Below are positions 1 to 9,115 of a stretch of 64,000 nucleotides of DNA, in pieces. Position 1 is the stretch's first letter, and each line of letters opens with the position of its first letter. The notes below the pieces were generated by a model. The model was not told where the DNA came from, did not search any database, and worked only from the letters and a program-made list of their open reading frames with translations. The DNA lies in NCBI RefSeq assembly GCF_014635045.1, contig NZ_BMCF01000001.1, positions 248,001-312,000 of the forward strand. The letters are read 5' to 3'. The stretch is from Staphylococcus nepalensis (GTDB taxonomy: Bacteria; Bacillota; Bacilli; Staphylococcales; Staphylococcaceae). The translations under genes and the position numbers were made by a program.

Positions 1-1
1 C

Positions 2-394
2 TTAGAAAATCTTGATAAAGAACAATTTATTAAACAGTCTTTTTTACACAATGTGCCAACCTTAGTTGCGATTGTCGACAATGAAGTCGTAGGGTTTATA
101 TCTTACGGTAAAACACAGTCCTCTTCTTCTTCGGATGACTGGAGTGAAATATTTGCGCTGTATTTACTAGAAGAGTATCAACGTCATATGATTGGCTATG
201 CGCTTACACAACGCGCGTTAGAGTTGTCTTATCCTGATAATGTAACACTATGGGTAGTCGAAGAGAATGAAAATGCTATTCATTTTTATGAGCAAATTGG
301 ATTTAAGGTAACTGATGATAAGAAACCGACTTACTTTGGAAAAACTTATAACGAAATTCGTATGGACTATATAAGAACAGAACATGATCATTAA
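2..394 (+). CDS. GNAT family N-acetyltransferase, 5' end cut off by window
   Basis: C-terminal part of a Gcn5-related acetyltransferase, a family that moves an acetyl group from acetyl-CoA to an amine. The reading frame is open from base 2, so the start codon lies upstream of the window. The GTG at 53 is an internal valine (HNVPTLVAIVDNEVVGFISYG) and not a start. A GNAT core is visible: beta strands at VAIVDNEVVGFISYG, an acetyl-CoA loop region around EEYQRHMIGYALTQRAL, and the closing NAIHFYEQIGFK motif common at the family C-terminus. The pyrophosphate loop looks degenerate (EYQRHMIGYAL rather than Q/RxxGxG/A). Substrate cannot be predicted. A strong hairpin terminator follows 24 bp after the stop. 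Confidence 0.85.
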   Translation, partial: LENLDKEQFIKQSFLHNVPTLVAIVDNEVVGFISYGKTQSSSSSDDWSEIFALYLLEEYQRHMIGYALTQRALELSYPDNVTLWVVEENENAIHFYEQIGFKVTDDKKPTYFGKTYNEIRMDYIRTEHDH

Positions 395-416
395 ACTATT
401 TTAAAAAACAAAACAT

Positions 417-452
417 AAAAAAATACAAGCGCTAGTGCGCTTGTATTTTTCT
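417..452 (+). terminator. Rho-independent terminator after the GNAT gene
   Basis: Perfect 14-bp stem (AAAAATACAAGCGC, 419-432) with loop TAGT, closing at 437-450 and running into a T-tract. The stem core is repeated in the terminator after dsdA at 33930. Confidence 0.9.
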
Positions 453-615
453 GTCTCACGCCTTTTCCTTTTTCTAAATCATGTCTTAACTTCTATTAAA
501 TTAATTTTGGATATATTTTTCTCTCAAATAAGAACTTGTAAATAACATTAAATTAAATCGTTATCTAGATGGATTTTACTGCTATTCTATTACATTAACT
601 GATTAGAAAGTATAC

Positions 616-1260
616 TTAATGCGTTTCTCCTAGAGCGACTTTGATATCTTCATCTGATTCAATAATGGCTTCAAGCGCAGCTTTCAATCCTTTTGCGATA
701 GTTTGAATGGACATAGAAGGTTGTTCTGGTTTGTCTGTAACTTGTTCTGGAATAAAAGGGACATGAATAAAACCAAATTTAATATTTGGAAACTGAGTTG
801 CTTGTAAAAACCCCAATTGATATAAAATGTGATTACATACAAACGTACCTGCTGTATTAGATAATCTTGCTGGTACACCCGCTGTTTTAATTGCCTCTGT
901 CATACGTTTTACTGGTAAATTAGAAAAATATGCAGCGTCACCTGATGATTGTATCATCTCATCTATAGGCTGATTGCCTTCATTATCAGGTATACGTGCA
1001 TCATCTATATTGATACCTATGCGTTCTGGTGTTAATTCAAATCGACCACCAGCTTGCCCTATAGCTAAGACAATATCAAAATGGGTTGCTTTAAGTTTAT
1101 TTTCTATGGTTACTTTACTTTTGTTAAAAACTGTCGGGATTTCTAATTTTTCTATCGTATGACCTTGTATCTCGTCTGGTAATAAGTTAACCGCTTCTAA
1201 TGCTGGATTGATTGTATCGCCTCCAAAAGGGTCAAAACCTGTTACTAAAATTTTCATCAT
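616..1260 (-). CDS. pcp: Pyroglutamyl-peptidase I (pyrrolidone-carboxylate peptidase)
   Basis: Cytosolic cysteine peptidase of family C15 that removes N-terminal pyroglutamate (5-oxoproline) from peptides. The 214-residue length is normal. Visible signatures are the N-terminal TGFDPFGG, the GQAGGR segment with the conserved Glu just after it ([11 protein letters not shown]), the nucleophile motif [14 protein letters not shown] with Cys about residue 142, and [12 protein letters not shown] carrying the catalytic His. The start has AAAGGAGATTTCAA before ATGATG; the first ATG is chosen for its 7-nt spacing. It sits 40 bp downstream of the DUF979 gene on the same strand and is probably the last cistron of that operon. 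Release of 5-oxoproline beside a putative transporter is coherent. Confidence 0.95.
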   Translation of the reverse strand: MMKILVTGFDPFGGDTINPALEAVNLLPDEIQGHTIEKLEIPTVFNKSKVTIENKLKATHFDIVLAIGQAGGRFELTPERIGINIDDARIPDNEGNQPIDEMIQSSGDAAYFSNLPVKRMTEAIKTAGVPARLSNTAGTFVCNHILYQLGFLQATQFPNIKFGFIHVPFIPEQVTDKPEQPSMSIQTIAKGLKAALEAIIESDEDIKVALGETH

Positions 1261-1300
1261 TTGAAATCTCCTTTCATTGTTTAAATATTCATCAAATTAC

Positions 1301-2227
1301 TTAAAAAGCCCAAATGTACATCAATCCTATATGAATCAAAATCAATATAAACGCAACAGGCGCCTGGGCTTTAATAACACCAAATTCTTGTTTCATTTCT
1401 AATAGTGCGACTGGCAATGTATTAAAATTAGCAGCCATCGGTGTTAATAACGTTCCACAAAATCCACCTGTCATTGCTAGTGCACCTGCAATAACTGGAT
1501 CCCCACCTTGCGCAATAACAAAAGGAACACCAATACTTGCTGTGATAACTGTAAAAGCAGCAAATGCATTCCCCATCAACATTGTAAAAAGTACCATACC
1601 AATCACATAGGCCGCAGCACCTATTAAATGATTTCCCTCGGGCAAAAATGAGGATATCCCTTTGGAAATGACATCACCAACGCCGCTAACGGTAAATAGC
1701 ACACCTAACGCTGCCAAAAATTGTGGCAATATCCCTACTGTACCAATTTGCTGTGTTAGTCTATCACTATCATACAATACATACTTTCCATTTGGTTTTA
1801 TGACTATATAAGCAGCAATGAGTCCTAATATAGAAGACACTCCTAGTCCGATAGCTCCGCCTAATGGTGTCCAGTTTGAAACAATAACCGCAGCGACTGC
1901 CAGCACTATAGCTGGTATAAATAATTTATTTCCATATTTTTTCGAACCTTTATCTCCTTGTGTATCATTTACATCTACAATGTTTTTAATAACGACTTGT
2001 TTACATAGCGTTAATGCCCCCATAACTAAAATAAATACGCCATTAACAACATTGGGTATATATGGACCGCCAATAAATAAGATGGCTAATAAAATCCAAA
2101 ATAATGCTGTACTATATTTCTTTTTATTTGAGGTGGCTTTTAGTACACGATAAGCGGTATAAAGTAATTGTAAACCAATCAATATGTAAAAAATTTCTAA
2201 AATCTGATTTAATGTTTGATCACTCAT
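1301..2227 (-). CDS. DUF979 family membrane protein
   Basis: Polytopic membrane protein of 308 residues with about nine hydrophobic segments. It includes long glycine-rich helices (LGVSSILGLIAAYIVI, AFAAFTVITASIGVPFVIAQGG) and a conserved-looking loop, GGFCGTLLTPMAANFN. DUF979 genes nearly always accompany DUF969, and the pair is believed from gene context to form a permease. Here the start overlaps the end of the DUF969 gene by 8 bp, implying translational coupling, and pcp follows directly. A 5-oxoproline or small carboxylate transporter is inferred from this context only. Confidence 0.85.
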   Translation of the reverse strand: MSDQTLNQILEIFYILIGLQLLYTAYRVLKATSNKKKYSTALFWILLAILFIGGPYIPNVVNGVFILVMGALTLCKQVVIKNIVDVNDTQGDKGSKKYGNKLFIPAIVLAVAAVIVSNWTPLGGAIGLGVSSILGLIAAYIVIKPNGKYVLYDSDRLTQQIGTVGILPQFLAALGVLFTVSGVGDVISKGISSFLPEGNHLIGAAAYVIGMVLFTMLMGNAFAAFTVITASIGVPFVIAQGGDPVIAGALAMTGGFCGTLLTPMAANFNTLPVALLEMKQEFGVIKAQAPVAFILILIHIGLMYIWAF

Positions 2228-2924
2228 GTGGTTTCACCTGCTTGTTGCCATACTTTTTACCTAAATATTTATCAAACCTTACATTATTAATCCATACAAT
2301 CATAAAAACGATAACAGCAATGGGTAATGATGCTAGAACAAGGTCTATAGCATTTACTTTTATATTTAATGATTGAAATGTTCCCACCATTAAGAGTACG
2401 CCAGCCGCACCAACAAACAAATTTTGTCCAAAGAAATTACCATAATTTTCCATAGCAGAAGTTTGAGCTTTAATTTTTTCAATATCTTCTGGTTCTACTT
2501 CATTTTCTTGCAAATTATAACGTGTTCTTAAAGCCCCTTGCACCATTGGGTTAATTAGTGGGCGAACAAATTGCGGATGCCCACCAATACGTATTGAAGC
2601 GACACCTGCAATCTCTCTTATCAATAAGTATATTGTCATTAAACGACCACTCGTCACCTTATTTACTTTGCCTATCATATTCGAAGCTTGCTTCTTTAAG
2701 CCAAATCGCTCAATTAAACCGACCATAGGTAGTGTTAAGATAAAAAGTGTTACTAAACGATTATCAACAAATGCTTTACCTAATGTTTCAAGAATTGCGT
2801 GTATATCCAATCCAGATACAATTCCTGTTACCACCGCGGCTATTAAAATAACAGCGATTGTATCAATTTTAAATAAAAATCCTAATACGATAATTAAAAT
2901 ACCTAACAATTTTAGCCATTCCAT
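2220..2924 (-). CDS. DUF969 family membrane protein
   Basis: Membrane protein of 234 residues and partner of the DUF979 protein downstream. Hydrophobic helices occur at the N-terminus (LLGILIIVLGFLF, VILIAAVVTGIVSG), in the middle (LFILTLPMVGLIERFG) and at the C-terminus (LASLPIAVIVFMIVWI). The loop RIGGHPQFVRPLINPM resembles conserved loops of ion-coupled organic acid permeases. The start is preceded by AAGGAGGACAGAAA. It is the first gene of a three-gene unit DUF969-DUF979-pcp, preceded by a terminator-like hairpin at 3028-3084. Transport of 5-oxoproline is inferred from the pcp linkage. Confidence 0.85.
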   Translation of the reverse strand: MEWLKLLGILIIVLGFLFKIDTIAVILIAAVVTGIVSGLDIHAILETLGKAFVDNRLVTLFILTLPMVGLIERFGLKKQASNMIGKVNKVTSGRLMTIYLLIREIAGVASIRIGGHPQFVRPLINPMVQGALRTRYNLQENEVEPEDIEKIKAQTSAMENYGNFFGQNLFVGAAGVLLMVGTFQSLNIKVNAIDLVLASLPIAVIVFMIVWINNVRFDKYLGKKYGNKQVKPHE

Positions 2925-3027
2925 TTTCTGTCCTCCTTTTTTCTTTATATTAAAGGTTTCATTTTTTCAATACAATGAATTTTCTGATAATATTCAGTTG
3001 AAAATTTTTAATCTTTAACAAATAATA

Positions 3028-3084
3028 TAAAAAATAGACGAAATAGAACCCCTATTGATTAAAAGGTTTCCTTATTCCGTCTAT
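3028..3084 (-). terminator. Hairpin with U-tract between the DUF805 gene and DUF969
   Basis: On the minus strand TAGACGGAATA pairs with TATTTCGTCTA (one G-U pair), directly followed by six T residues. It lies 200 nt after the DUF805 stop and 105 nt before the DUF969 start, so it is either a distant terminator or an attenuator in the leader of the pcp operon. The rest of the 2925-3283 gap shows no gene. Confidence 0.65.
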
Positions 3085-3283
3085 ACGTCCATACATGGAT
3101 GACTATAAAAATAAGTCTCATGAGTTAGTTTCATGCATTAGTTATTCATTAGATACGGCGCTTTAAAAGTAGTGCTTTTTAAGCTAGGCGTCAATTCATT
3201 TTTGTTTCGGTCAACTATCGTTAATCTCATATTCATTCGGAATGGTTCACAGATGCACATTTATTTAAGTGTTTGGAAACGCA

Positions 3284-3724
3284 TTACAACCATTTTAGTT
3301 CTGATTCACCAACGTGACGTGATGGTAGTAAAGTTTCAACAATTAATATAATTGTACAAAGCCACGCAATCACGTTAAGTATCACAGCGATGCTATTGAT
3401 TTGAATTATATCAAATAAAATATTCACCACGATAGTTATACCAATAAGCAAAATAGCAGTACTTCTTTTTCTACCGGCGTCGTAAAATCGCCGTAACGTG
3501 ACTGCAAACATAGGCACAATCATCGCTAATACAAAAACGCCTACGATAGCGGATATGATTGCTGCAACCGTAAACACCCCTGTAACAAAGCAAATAATGC
3601 CTATGATAGCTACAATAAATACCAAAATGATATGAATCAATACTGGTGTCCAGAACTCTAATCTATTTGATTTACCTTGAAAATCTATATATTTTTTCCA
3701 AAAATCTTTATAGGCTTCTACCAT
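3284..3724 (-). CDS. DUF805 family membrane protein
   Basis: Small inner-membrane protein of 146 residues with four hydrophobic helices. It has the family's amphipathic N-terminus ending in KSNRLEFW and the conserved segment AVTLRRFYDAGRKRS between helices two and three. DUF805 proteins are widespread and of unknown function. The ATG at 3724 is preferred over the upstream in-frame GTG at 3733, because GGAG lies 8 nt before the ATG and overlaps the GTG. It is monocistronic, and no partner is obvious. Confidence 0.85.
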   Translation of the reverse strand: MVEAYKDFWKKYIDFQGKSNRLEFWTPVLIHIILVFIVAIIGIICFVTGVFTVAAIISAIVGVFVLAMIVPMFAVTLRRFYDAGRKRSTAILLIGITIVVNILFDIIQINSIAVILNVIAWLCTIILIVETLLPSRHVGESELKWL

Positions 3725-3853
3725 ATTTGACACTCCATTTTCCGTTTAAAATTAACCCTAAAAACCAATATTTAAATTTATACTTCATAATATATCGTAA
3801 TAGCTTATCCACTAACAAGTAGAATTATACTTAAACAGTAAATATGATAATCT

Positions 3854-5458
3854 TTATGATTTAATATATGATTTAATAACAGTTTCTAATATAACTGGTA
3901 ATTCTACAAATGCACTTTGTTTATGCAAACGTTCACTTAATTGATGCGCATCTTTACCGATGGGACCCAGCATTAATGTAGGTGCGCTAATCATTTTGAT
4001 GGCTTCAAAAGGAATTGAATACGTTTGATTAAAATTGGGCGCATTCTGAGCATATAATGTCATATCATCCATATCAGTTTCAAACTTCAAATAACTGGCG
4101 TCACTTATACCATTAAAATAATGTACACGTTCACTATTACGTTGGAATTGATTTTTCAGTGTGTTTTGGACTAAATGAATCGTTGATTCTATACCCTCGT
4201 CATACGAAGTATTAACCGCAGGGTAGTATGGTGAAGCAAAAAATGTTACAACAGCAGGCGCAATATTTTTACATAATTGCATCAATTTATCTACGACATT
4301 AACGCTTTGTAAATGTAACTCACTTGTTTCTTTGATTGTCTGGTTTATAACTTGATTTATATGATCCACACCATATCGTTTGATTGCATACTGCTTAAGT
4401 TGCTCATAAGTCAGAACGTTTATTTTCGTATCAAATTGATAATTTTCTTCTTCTAATATAGAAAGCCATTCTGATTCACAACGTTCTACAGCCGTAATCA
4501 CAGTATTAATAAAAGCGCTATAGATATCTTTCGGAGTCTTTTTGAATAAAAATATATTAAATAATCCCATGGTTTTAAAAGGTGTTTGAACATCATATGT
4601 ATCTTTGAGGTCTCTCGTCATCAATGTAACAGGCAAAGGCGTTGATTCATTTTCAAAGCACTCTTTTAATTGGGTATTATATTCCAGTGCTTGCGTAATG
4701 TAACTCATCATAAAGCTAGAACTCAATCCTTCAAGTGGTTGGCCTACGTGTGTTTCTTTACCATAACAAAGCACACCAGGCATTATTTTTCCAATTGACC
4801 CTGAATATATGTAATGTTGGTCATCAATAGATGCTTGTTGAAACGTAGGCTCACTGTTTAAATGTAATTGAATATCCAAATGATATTCAGTTTTTAATGC
4901 CGCGAGTTTTTCTACTGCTTTTCTCATACCGGAAGAGTGTACTTCCTCATCTGGCACTGTTACTAATATAAGGTTAATATCCCACGCTTCCACTGAAGCT
5001 AACTCAATTAATGACAGGTGCAACATCAAACCTGCTTTCATATCCATTGTTCCGCGTCCAAATAAATAATCTCCACTGATTAAATCATTTACAGCATCTT
5101 CATCTAGATAGCCTTTATTTTGTTGAAAATAATAAGCTAATTTATCAGGGTCACAAGCGATATCCTTTGAAAAACCAAATTCGGATACCCCTACTGTATC
5201 ATAATGACTTACTAGAACGATTGTTTTACCTGTCCGTGTACCATGATAAAAAGCGATGAGTGCTTCTTTATCATCTTCAGTCAACACTTTTTGTATATGG
5301 TCAGAGTTTTTTTGAAAATAATTAAGTTGTGACAATAATTGGTGCACTAAACTAGGAAAACTTTTTTCACCTTGGGTATTCGTAACCGTTGGATGTTTTA
5401 CAAGCCGTTTTAATAAAGCGAGTCGCTCTTTTTCATTTTGCCATAGTGTATTTTTCAA
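3854..5458 (-). CDS. M20-family peptidase, RocB-like (arginine utilisation)
   Basis: Zinc-dependent M20/M25/M40 hydrolase of 534 residues, close to the 560-residue RocB proteins of bacilli rather than the 380-residue ArgE/DapE type. Metal-site motifs in order are VSHYDTVG (His and Asp), GRGTMDMKAGL (bridging Asp) and VTVPDEEVHSSGM (catalytic and ligand Glu), with a C-terminal GPIGKDAHQLSER His. Start is TTG with AGGAGGGG 5 nt upstream. RocB is linked to arginine catabolism in Bacillus, but its reaction is not established. A near-perfect CcpA site lies directly before the ribosome binding site, suggesting repression by good carbon sources. Confidence 0.85.
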   Translation of the reverse strand: MKNTLWQNEKERLALLKRLVKHPTVTNTQGEKSFPSLVHQLLSQLNYFQKNSDHIQKVLTEDDKEALIAFYHGTRTGKTIVLVSHYDTVGVSEFGFSKDIACDPDKLAYYFQQNKGYLDEDAVNDLISGDYLFGRGTMDMKAGLMLHLSLIELASVEAWDINLILVTVPDEEVHSSGMRKAVEKLAALKTEYHLDIQLHLNSEPTFQQASIDDQHYIYSGSIGKIMPGVLCYGKETHVGQPLEGLSSSFMMSYITQALEYNTQLKECFENESTPLPVTLMTRDLKDTYDVQTPFKTMGLFNIFLFKKTPKDIYSAFINTVITAVERCESEWLSILEEENYQFDTKINVLTYEQLKQYAIKRYGVDHINQVINQTIKETSELHLQSVNVVDKLMQLCKNIAPAVVTFFASPYYPAVNTSYDEGIESTIHLVQNTLKNQFQRNSERVHYFNGISDASYLKFETDMDDMTLYAQNAPNFNQTYSIPFEAIKMISAPTLMLGPIGKDAHQLSERLHKQSAFVELPVILETVIKSYIKS

Positions 5459-5472
5459 ATTTACCCCTCCTA

Positions 5473-5486
5473 TGTAAACGTTTACT
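5473..5486 (-). promoter_or_regulatory. cre site (CcpA operator) before rocB-like gene
   Basis: TGTAAACGTTTACT matches 13 of 14 positions of the cre consensus TGWAANCGNTNWCA and is palindromic at its core. It sits only about 3 bp upstream of the Shine-Dalgarno sequence of the M20 peptidase, a roadblock position. Confidence 0.75.
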
Positions 5487-5597
5487 AAATTATAATATGT
5501 ATCTTAGATGATAACCAATATTTTCATTAAAATATACAATTAACTTAGTTTTACCGCACAAAATTATATTACTACTTCCTTAAATCAATAATATGCA

Positions 5598-5649
5598 TTT
5601 AAAAATGCACCCTCAAAGTCAAATTGTCCATCCAACTTTTGGGGTGCAT
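5598..5649 (-). terminator. Inverted-repeat terminator after MFS gene; IS150-like ends
   Basis: ATGCACCCTCAAAGT at 5605 faces ATGCACCCCAAAAGT read from 5649 on the other strand, giving a long hairpin followed on the minus strand by TTTTT. It should terminate the MFS transcript. The GCACCCCAAAAGTT arms resemble terminal repeats of IS3-family (IS150 group) elements, so this may be a small relic; that reading is inference. Confidence 0.7.
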
Positions 5650-5687
5650 CATCTTTTCTGCTCAATTTACGAGCTAGCTTATTATAT

Positions 5688-7079
5688 TTAATTATTAAAT
5701 TGGCGTTTCGGTACTAGCAACCACACAGCAATAAACGCAATAATTGCAAGTGTAGCATTAAACCATAAACCATACATGGCGCCCACATGAATATTTTGCT
5801 TCGCTGTCATCATACTAAATATGGTACCTGAAATAGCTACACCAAATGAATTACCTAGCGATGACGCCATCTTATAAACGCCGGACGCTACACCAACTTT
5901 GTCTTCTGGTGCTGTGGTGACAGCTGTATCTGTTGAAGGTGTTGCGTACATACCTAAACCGATACCGTATATTAAATAACCCAGCACACAACTAACAACA
6001 TAAACTGTTGTCGGTAAAAATGTTAATGAAATTAAGATAATACCTATAGCGTTCAGCCCTGCCCCTATAAGCATCGGTTTTTTGGGACCGATTGCTTGTA
6101 GAACTTTTTCACCAACGCGAATCATAACTAAAACTGCTACTAAATAAGTGATTGTCATTACACCTGATTGAAAAGATGTGAAATGCAAACCTGATTGAAA
6201 ATACGTATTTGCAACAATTAATGTACCTGCTACAGCGTTCAATAAAAAGTTAGAGACTGTAGCACCACTATACGCTTTATGTTTAAACAACTTGAAATCG
6301 ATTAATGGGTTTTTAATTTTACTTTCAAATAATATAAATACAATAATTGAAATGATGAATATCACAATTAACATCAAAATAAACGGTGAAAAGAAACCAT
6401 AATTTGAAGATTGTGTAATAATTAGATTGACACTCAGCATTGCAACTATCAGTATAATTAATCCTACGATGTCAAATTTGGCACGTTTGGATAGCTCAGT
6501 TTGAACTGCTTTCGTTTCCGGCGCATGTTTCATTAAATACATAGATAATAATGCTACGATTATAGATATTATAAATATAGAACGCCAGCCTACAAATGTA
6601 GCCATAATACCACCAAAGAATGAGCAGATACCTGTACCGCCCCATGAACCTATAGACCAGTAACTTAACGCACGTTGGCGCCTTCTACCAATATAATATT
6701 CATTGATAATTGCCAATGTTGAAGGCATAATACAAGCTGCTGATAATCCTTGTATGGCTCTCCCAATAACGAGTAATGGAATGAATCCAGGTATAATAAT
6801 AAGTAAAGAACCTAATATACTTAAAAATAAACCTATGTAAGTCATTTTAACTCTGCCATACCTATCAGCAAGTCCACCTGTACCAACGACAAATAGACCA
6901 CATAATAATGCTGTTAAACTTACAGCTACATTAATTGTTCCATAGTTCGTATCAAAAGATGATTGCAGTGCGGGAACAATATTAACGAGTGATTGAGCAA
7001 ACAACCAAAATGTGATCACACTTAAAAAAATACCTAGAAGAAGCCGATTATCTCCTTCAAACGGTCGTTCTGTTTCCAT
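5688..7079 (-). CDS. MFS multidrug-type transporter, DHA2 family (14 TM)
   Basis: Major facilitator of 463 residues with about 14 transmembrane helices, the DHA2 (EmrB/QacA-like) architecture of drug:proton antiporters. Motif A is present as GGLADRYGRVK in the loop between helices 2 and 3, and motif C appears as GSWGGTGICSFFGG. The ATG at 7079 (METERPFEGDN) is chosen over a longer in-frame start because AGGAGG sits 8 nt before it. It is monocistronic, flanked by a terminator at 5598-5649. Substrate is unknown; family membership suggests toxic-compound efflux. Confidence 0.85.
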   Translation of the reverse strand: METERPFEGDNRLLLGIFLSVITFWLFAQSLVNIVPALQSSFDTNYGTINVAVSLTALLCGLFVVGTGGLADRYGRVKMTYIGLFLSILGSLLIIIPGFIPLLVIGRAIQGLSAACIMPSTLAIINEYYIGRRRQRALSYWSIGSWGGTGICSFFGGIMATFVGWRSIFIISIIVALLSMYLMKHAPETKAVQTELSKRAKFDIVGLIILIVAMLSVNLIITQSSNYGFFSPFILMLIVIFIISIIVFILFESKIKNPLIDFKLFKHKAYSGATVSNFLLNAVAGTLIVANTYFQSGLHFTSFQSGVMTITYLVAVLVMIRVGEKVLQAIGPKKPMLIGAGLNAIGIILISLTFLPTTVYVVSCVLGYLIYGIGLGMYATPSTDTAVTTAPEDKVGVASGVYKMASSLGNSFGVAISGTIFSMMTAKQNIHVGAMYGLWFNATLAIIAFIAVWLLVPKRQFNN

Positions 7080-7569
7080 ATATTTTTTGCCTCCTAATCC
7101 CCCATGAAACAAGCAGTAATTATTATCAGTGGCTTTGACTATCAAACCACAAAAACATTTTTCTCCCTTTTAAAATAATTACTATAATATAGATATGACT
7201 TTTTACTTATCAAAAAAACAAATGATTTTTCAAAAGTCAATATATCCAAAATAACACTAAGTGGTTAATATTGCTAAAAAACAGTGCGTATAGTGTATAA
7301 ATATACCTAGAAAGAAATTTAACATTTATATAAACTATCTTATTTATGAGTTACCGTGACCAAATATTTTATCTCATTAGCACAATACCTCTACTTTAAT
7401 CATTCAATATATAAATTTGTATTATATGTTTACCATTATCAGAAAATTCAAATAATATATCTTTATATCCTTGTATTTCGATAATAATTATAGTACTGTG
7501 CATTTAATCAAAATATAGCATCCCGTATTAAATGACATTAGAGCTACATTAAAATAACCCATTTCACAT
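7080..7569. other. AT-rich non-coding stretch upstream of MFS gene
   Basis: About 490 bp of very AT-rich sequence. Apart from the MFS gene's ribosome binding site and probably its promoter, I see no credible ORF, repeat or structured RNA. Confidence 0.5.
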
Positions 7570-7615
7570 AAAAGAAGACAATTTCCCAGTAATTTGGAAA
7601 ATTGTCTTCTTTTTA
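7570..7615 (-). terminator. Terminator of the opuC-esterase operon
   Basis: AAAAGAAGACAATTT at 7570 pairs with AAATTGTCTTCTTTT ending near 7613, with a short loop and T-rich flanks on both sides. It lies 30 bp after the esterase stop codon. Confidence 0.85.
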
Positions 7616-7645
7616 TTTTAGAATTAAAAAGATAACACTTTATGA

Positions 7646-8416
7646 TTATGCTTCAACGAACCATTGAATCGCACGTTTAATCGCATAATCCCAATAAGCA
7701 TAATCATGTGCGCCTGGTCCATCTTCAAATAAGTATGACACTTGTTTTTCGTCTAAATAATTAATAAATTTCTTATTATCTTCATATAATTCATCTTCTG
7801 TGCCACACATAATCAATAATTCTGGTATCGCTTTATGTTGTTGCATAGCTTGTTCAACTAAATAATATGGGTCTAGTTCATTGCCCTTTGCATTTTTAGA
7901 TATGCCAGCGATTGCTTCTCCTGAGTAATCGTACCATTTATAATCCATAAATGCCTGAGCATCAAATACAGCAGATAATGGGCAAGCTTTTGCAAATCGA
8001 TGGCCCTCAGCTAAAGCATATTTAATTGTTCCATAGCCACCCATAGAATGACCTGCAATAAAATTATCCTCTCTTTTATGAGATAATGGCAAGATTTGAT
8101 GTACATAATCAAACACTTCTAATATATAATCATAATATTTATGGCCAAATACCATATTGCTATAACCGCTATGGTCTGCATTAGGCATAATAACTGCAAG
8201 TTGATGTTCATTCGCATAGCGTTCAATACTGGTGTAGCGCATATAGGACGTTTCATCACTTGATAAACCATGTAATAATAATAAAGTTTTTAAGGGTTTA
8301 GGCTGTGCTTCTTTGTTAAAATAACTTGCATCTTCTGGTAAAACCACCATAAAATGATGATGCATGCCTATTGTTTTTGAATTATAATTAATCGATAATA
8401 TTGCCAACTGTTTCAC
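7646..8416 (-). CDS. Alpha/beta-hydrolase esterase (EstA/FphF, S-formylglutathione-hydrolase-like)
   Basis: Serine esterase of 256 residues from the esterase D/tributyrin esterase family. The nucleophile elbow is GHSMGGYG (Ser about residue 123), the oxyanion region is LLLHGLSSDETSYMRY, and the catalytic His lies in GPGAHDYAYWDYAI. S. aureus FphF/EstA-type enzymes share this layout and hydrolyse short acyl esters. Start is GTG at 8416, 6 nt after the opuCD TAG, so translation is probably coupled to opuCD. The start gives the usual family N-terminus. Being last in an osmolyte-transport operon hints at a role on carnitine or choline esters, but that is speculation. Confidence 0.85.
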   Translation of the reverse strand: MKQLAILSINYNSKTIGMHHHFMVVLPEDASYFNKEAQPKPLKTLLLLHGLSSDETSYMRYTSIERYANEHQLAVIMPNADHSGYSNMVFGHKYYDYILEVFDYVHQILPLSHKREDNFIAGHSMGGYGTIKYALAEGHRFAKACPLSAVFDAQAFMDYKWYDYSGEAIAGISKNAKGNELDPYYLVEQAMQQHKAIPELLIMCGTEDELYEDNKKFINYLDEKQVSYLFEDGPGAHDYAYWDYAIKRAIQWFVEA

Positions 8417-8422
8417 GACCTT

Positions 8423-9115
8423 CTATTCATTAATCGTTTGTGGTTGTTGTTTACTTCTTTTCTCTGCTCTGTGTGCTGGGTCTAAGCGTTTTTCTAATAA
8501 TCTTAAACCTACATCAATTAAAATAGCAATTAATGCGATAGGTATTGCACCAGCTAAGATAAATGTCGTACCATCTGTAGCGTTTGTACCGCGAATAACA
8601 ATATCGCCTAAAGTTGGCGCACCGATAAATGATCCCACTGCTACAACGCCAATTGCTACTACAAGTGCAATTCTTAATCCACCTAAAATGACTGAAAGCG
8701 ATAAAGGTAGTTCAATCATTCTCAACACTTGGTTTCGTGTCATCCCCATGCCTTTACCAGCATCTTTAATATTTACATCTACACCCATAATACCTGTATA
8801 GGTGTTTTTTATAATTGGTAATAAAGCATATAAGAAGACTGTGACTACAACTGTTGTCGTACCTAACCCCATAACTAACATAAGAATCGCTAACATCGCA
8901 ATGACTGGAACTGTTTGGATAATATTCGCAATCGTAATAATCAAACCAGAGAACTTACTGTATCTTGCGATGACGATACCAATTGGGATACCGACAATGG
9001 ATGCAAATAATACACCATATACAGACATTAATAAATGTTTTAAAAATAAATCCCAAAGGTAGCCATAGTTAACTGAATAATATTCTACTAATTGCTGTAA
9101 TAAATTACCTTCCAT
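8423..9115 (-). CDS. opuCD: Osmoprotectant ABC transporter permease OpuCD
   Basis: Membrane permease of 230 residues with about six helices and the BPD_transp_1 EAA-type loop (KDAGKGMGMTRNQVLRMIELPLSLSVI). It forms the channel of the OpuC quaternary-amine importer with OpuCB. Its ATG overlaps the opuCC stop (TAATG), and AAAGGTGG inside opuCC acts as its ribosome binding site. The C-terminus is charged and cytoplasmic. Last transporter gene of opuCA-CB-CC-CD; the esterase gene follows after 6 bp. Confidence 0.93.
   Translation of the reverse strand: MEGNLLQQLVEYYSVNYGYLWDLFLKHLLMSVYGVLFASIVGIPIGIVIARYSKFSGLIITIANIIQTVPVIAMLAILMLVMGLGTTTVVVTVFLYALLPIIKNTYTGIMGVDVNIKDAGKGMGMTRNQVLRMIELPLSLSVILGGLRIALVVAIGVVAVGSFIGAPTLGDIVIRGTNATDGTTFILAGAIPIALIAILIDVGLRLLEKRLDPAHRAEKRSKQQPQTINE

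Noticed and set aside
53..394. GTG start of the first GNAT gene
   Set aside because: The frame is open to the window edge and the GTG codes an internal valine; the gene is truncated by the window, not short.
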